Below, one piece after another: positions 4,684 through 5,903 of a stretch of DNA of 5,903 nt. The number at the start of each line of letters is the position of its first letter. The stretch's first letter is position 1. Origin of the DNA: Pseudomonadota bacterium (GTDB lineage: Bacteria; Pseudomonadota; Gammaproteobacteria; Burkholderiales; Thiobacillaceae); assembly GCA_021791235.1 (NCBI GenBank), contig JAJYXA010000053.1:1-5903 (forward strand), read 5' to 3'. The position numbers and the translations under genes are program-made. Under the pieces are notes generated by a model that was given only the letters and a program-made list of their open reading frames with translations, was not told the DNA's origin and did not search any database.

Positions 4684-5903
4684 CTAGTCGCCCGCTGCCG
4701 GGGGCGGCGGAATCTGCGGGACGGGTATGGCCGGCGCGGCGTCAGGCGGCGGCTCGGGCTGCGCGCCGGCGGGCAAGACCGGCTGCAGCGGCGGGATCGG
4801 TTCCGGTGCCGGCGCGAAAGGCGCCGCCAGCCCGCCGCCGATGGCGTTTTCGGTGCCGCCGCGGAATTCGGTCAGCGCCGGCTGGCGGGTGGCGTCGCTG
4901 CGCAGCACGCGCGGCGTGATCAGCAGCACGATCTCGGTCTTGCTGCGCTCGTCGCGCTGGCTGGAGAACAGCCGTCCCAGCAGCGGCAGGTCGCCCAGCC
5001 CCGGTATGCGGCTGGCGGTGCTGCGATCCTCGTCCGAGATCAGCCCGGCCAGCACCTGGGTTTCGCCGTCCTTCAGCCGCAGCGTGGTGCCGGCGTTGCG
5101 GGTGCCGATCTGGTAGGTGAGGGTACCGCTGTTGCCGCGGATTTCGCGCACGATGTTGGACACCTCCAGCCCGACCTTGATCTGCACGTCCTCGCGCATC
5201 AGCACGCTCGGCTCGACGTCGAGCTTGAGGCCCACGTCCAGATACGACACCGATTCGGACACCACGCCGGTCGAGGTGGTGTTGGAGGTGATCACCGGCA
5301 CCTTGTCGCCGATGTGGATCTTGGCCTTTTCGCGGTTCTTCACGCGGATGCGCGGGTTGGCCAGGATGTTGACGTCGCTGTCTTCCTTGCGGAAATTCAC
5401 GGCGGGCGTGGGGCTGATGGCAACCTGGCTTGCAGTGATGTTTTTTAAACTCTCGACGGTCAGCACGGAAGCGGCGGGGGTGGTGTTGGTGACGACGCCG
5501 CCCGGCCCAATGGTTGAGGTCGTCGAAGGCGGCAAATTGAGCAGACTGAACTGGTTGGGATACTGCACACCCAGATCGAGCAGCCGCCCGCGCTTCACTT
5601 CCAGCACCTCGACGTCGAGCATCACCTCCGGCTCGGCCAGGTCCTGCACCGCGACGATCTTTTCCGCCAGGCGGATCGCCTCGGGCGTGTCGCGCATCAC
5701 CAGCAGGTTCAGCCGCTCGTCGACGTACAGGTCCTTCGCCTTGACCAGGGTGCGCAGCATCGCCATGGTGGCCTTGGCGTCGGCGTTGCCCAGATAGAAG
5801 CTCTTCACCATCAGTTCCTGGTACGCCTTCTGTTTCTGCGGCTGGTCGGGGTAGATCAGCAGGGTATTGGCGTTGACCACCTTTTTCGCCAGCTGACCGG
5901 TCA
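4684..5903 (-). CDS. gspD: Secretin (GspD/PilQ/MshL family), C-terminal part; 5' end outside window
   Basis: The frame is open to the window edge, giving 405 residues (starting TGQLAKKVVNANT). Residues 1-90 hold an N1-type secretin_N domain: KSFYLGNADAKATMAMLRTL, then DLYVDERLNLLVMRDTPEA and EKIVAVQDL. The secretin barrel domain follows: EPEVMLDVEVLEV, VNILANPRIRVKN, KVPVITSNTTST (about 200-211), SYLDVGLKLDVEPSV, GETQVLAGLIS, IPGLGDLPLLGRLFSS (299-314) and TEIVLLITPRVLR. These are the hallmark secretin motifs. The family forms the multimeric outer-membrane channel of type II secretion, type IV pilus and related systems. The last 44 residues are proline-rich (18 prolines). The N-terminal signal peptide and upstream domains are missing because of the window edge. 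It is the most upstream gene visible in this operon. GspD is the closest label, but an MSHA/MshL-type or other secretin is possible. Confidence 0.92.
   Translation of the reverse strand, partial: TGQLAKKVVNANTLLIYPDQPQKQKAYQELMVKSFYLGNADAKATMAMLRTLVKAKDLYVDERLNLLVMRDTPEAIRLAEKIVAVQDLAEPEVMLDVEVLEVKRGRLLDLGVQYPNQFSLLNLPPSTTSTIGPGGVVTNTTPAASVLTVESLKNITASQVAISPTPAVNFRKEDSDVNILANPRIRVKNREKAKIHIGDKVPVITSNTTSTGVVSESVSYLDVGLKLDVEPSVLMREDVQIKVGLEVSNIVREIRGNSGTLTYQIGTRNAGTTLRLKDGETQVLAGLISDEDRSTASRIPGLGDLPLLGRLFSSQRDERSKTEIVLLITPRVLRSDATRQPALTEFRGGTENAIGGGLAAPFAPAPEPIPPLQPVLPAGAQPEPPPDAAPAIPVPQIPPPPAAGD

Noticed and set aside
5440..5446. A AAA AAC in the correct frame on the - strand, the classic -1 slippery heptamer, inside the secretin gene.
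   Set aside because: The zero frame continues through conserved secretin motifs to a normal end, and the -1 frame gives no meaningful product. It encodes an ordinary Leu-Lys-Asn.
4567..5797. Long + strand open frames opposite the secretin and first pseudopilin (4567-5448, 4727-5116, 5117-5797).
   Set aside because: They are antisense shadows of GC-rich coding sequence. The - strand products have clear family motifs and the + strand ones are low-complexity.
1..5903. Looked for tRNA, rRNA, CRISPR arrays, insertion-sequence ends and riboswitches.
   Set aside because: I saw no supporting pattern by eye. The space outside genes is under 350 bases in total.

Overview
The window looks like chromosomal DNA from a GC-rich betaproteobacterium. 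Rhodocyclales or a related group is my best guess, from the style of the secretin and pseudopilin proteins and from the high GC of most of the sequence. I could not run a taxonomic search. There are two blocks of genes that converge near position 2840.

The left block (1-2834, + strand) is an Rhs/YD-repeat polymorphic-toxin locus. It opens with the 3' end of an rhs gene (1-1140), whose 5' end lies outside the window. This piece carries the end of a discoidin-like domain, the highly conserved Rhs core motif, and a 217-residue variable C-terminal tip after DPEGL. Six bases later comes a 184-residue protein with four membrane segments (1147-1701), placed where a cognate immunity gene is expected. 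GC falls from about 75% to about 45-48% inside the core motif and stays low through the second gene, then returns to about 68%. This is the signature of an exchanged tip/immunity cassette. The tip opens with an almost perfect four-residue-spaced glycine zipper, and a membrane-spanning putative immunity protein fits a membrane-acting toxin, but this is inference. After a 134-base tract with no convincing gene comes a second rhs piece (1836-2834) with about eleven YD repeats. It lacks both the core motif and any tip, and looks like a broken core copy.

The right block (2867-5903, - strand) is a tight operon for a type II secretion-like or type IV pilus-like apparatus. In transcription order it contains the C-terminal part of a GspD/PilQ-family secretin with a proline-rich tail, a 158-residue pseudopilin, a GspG-like pseudopilin, and a third pseudopilin-like protein lacking Glu5. 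A possible 41-residue small protein follows, and the last gene is a 114-residue cysteine-containing protein of unknown function. Junctions are 3-4 base gaps or short overlaps, so the genes are probably co-transcribed and translationally coupled. The ATPase, inner-membrane platform and prepilin peptidase genes are not in the window. The secretin would form the outer-membrane channel, and the pseudopilins an inner-membrane-anchored pseudopilus.

The most interesting items are the candidate toxin/immunity pair on its low-GC island, the glycine zipper, the broken second rhs copy, and the 41-codon ORF that overlaps both neighbours.
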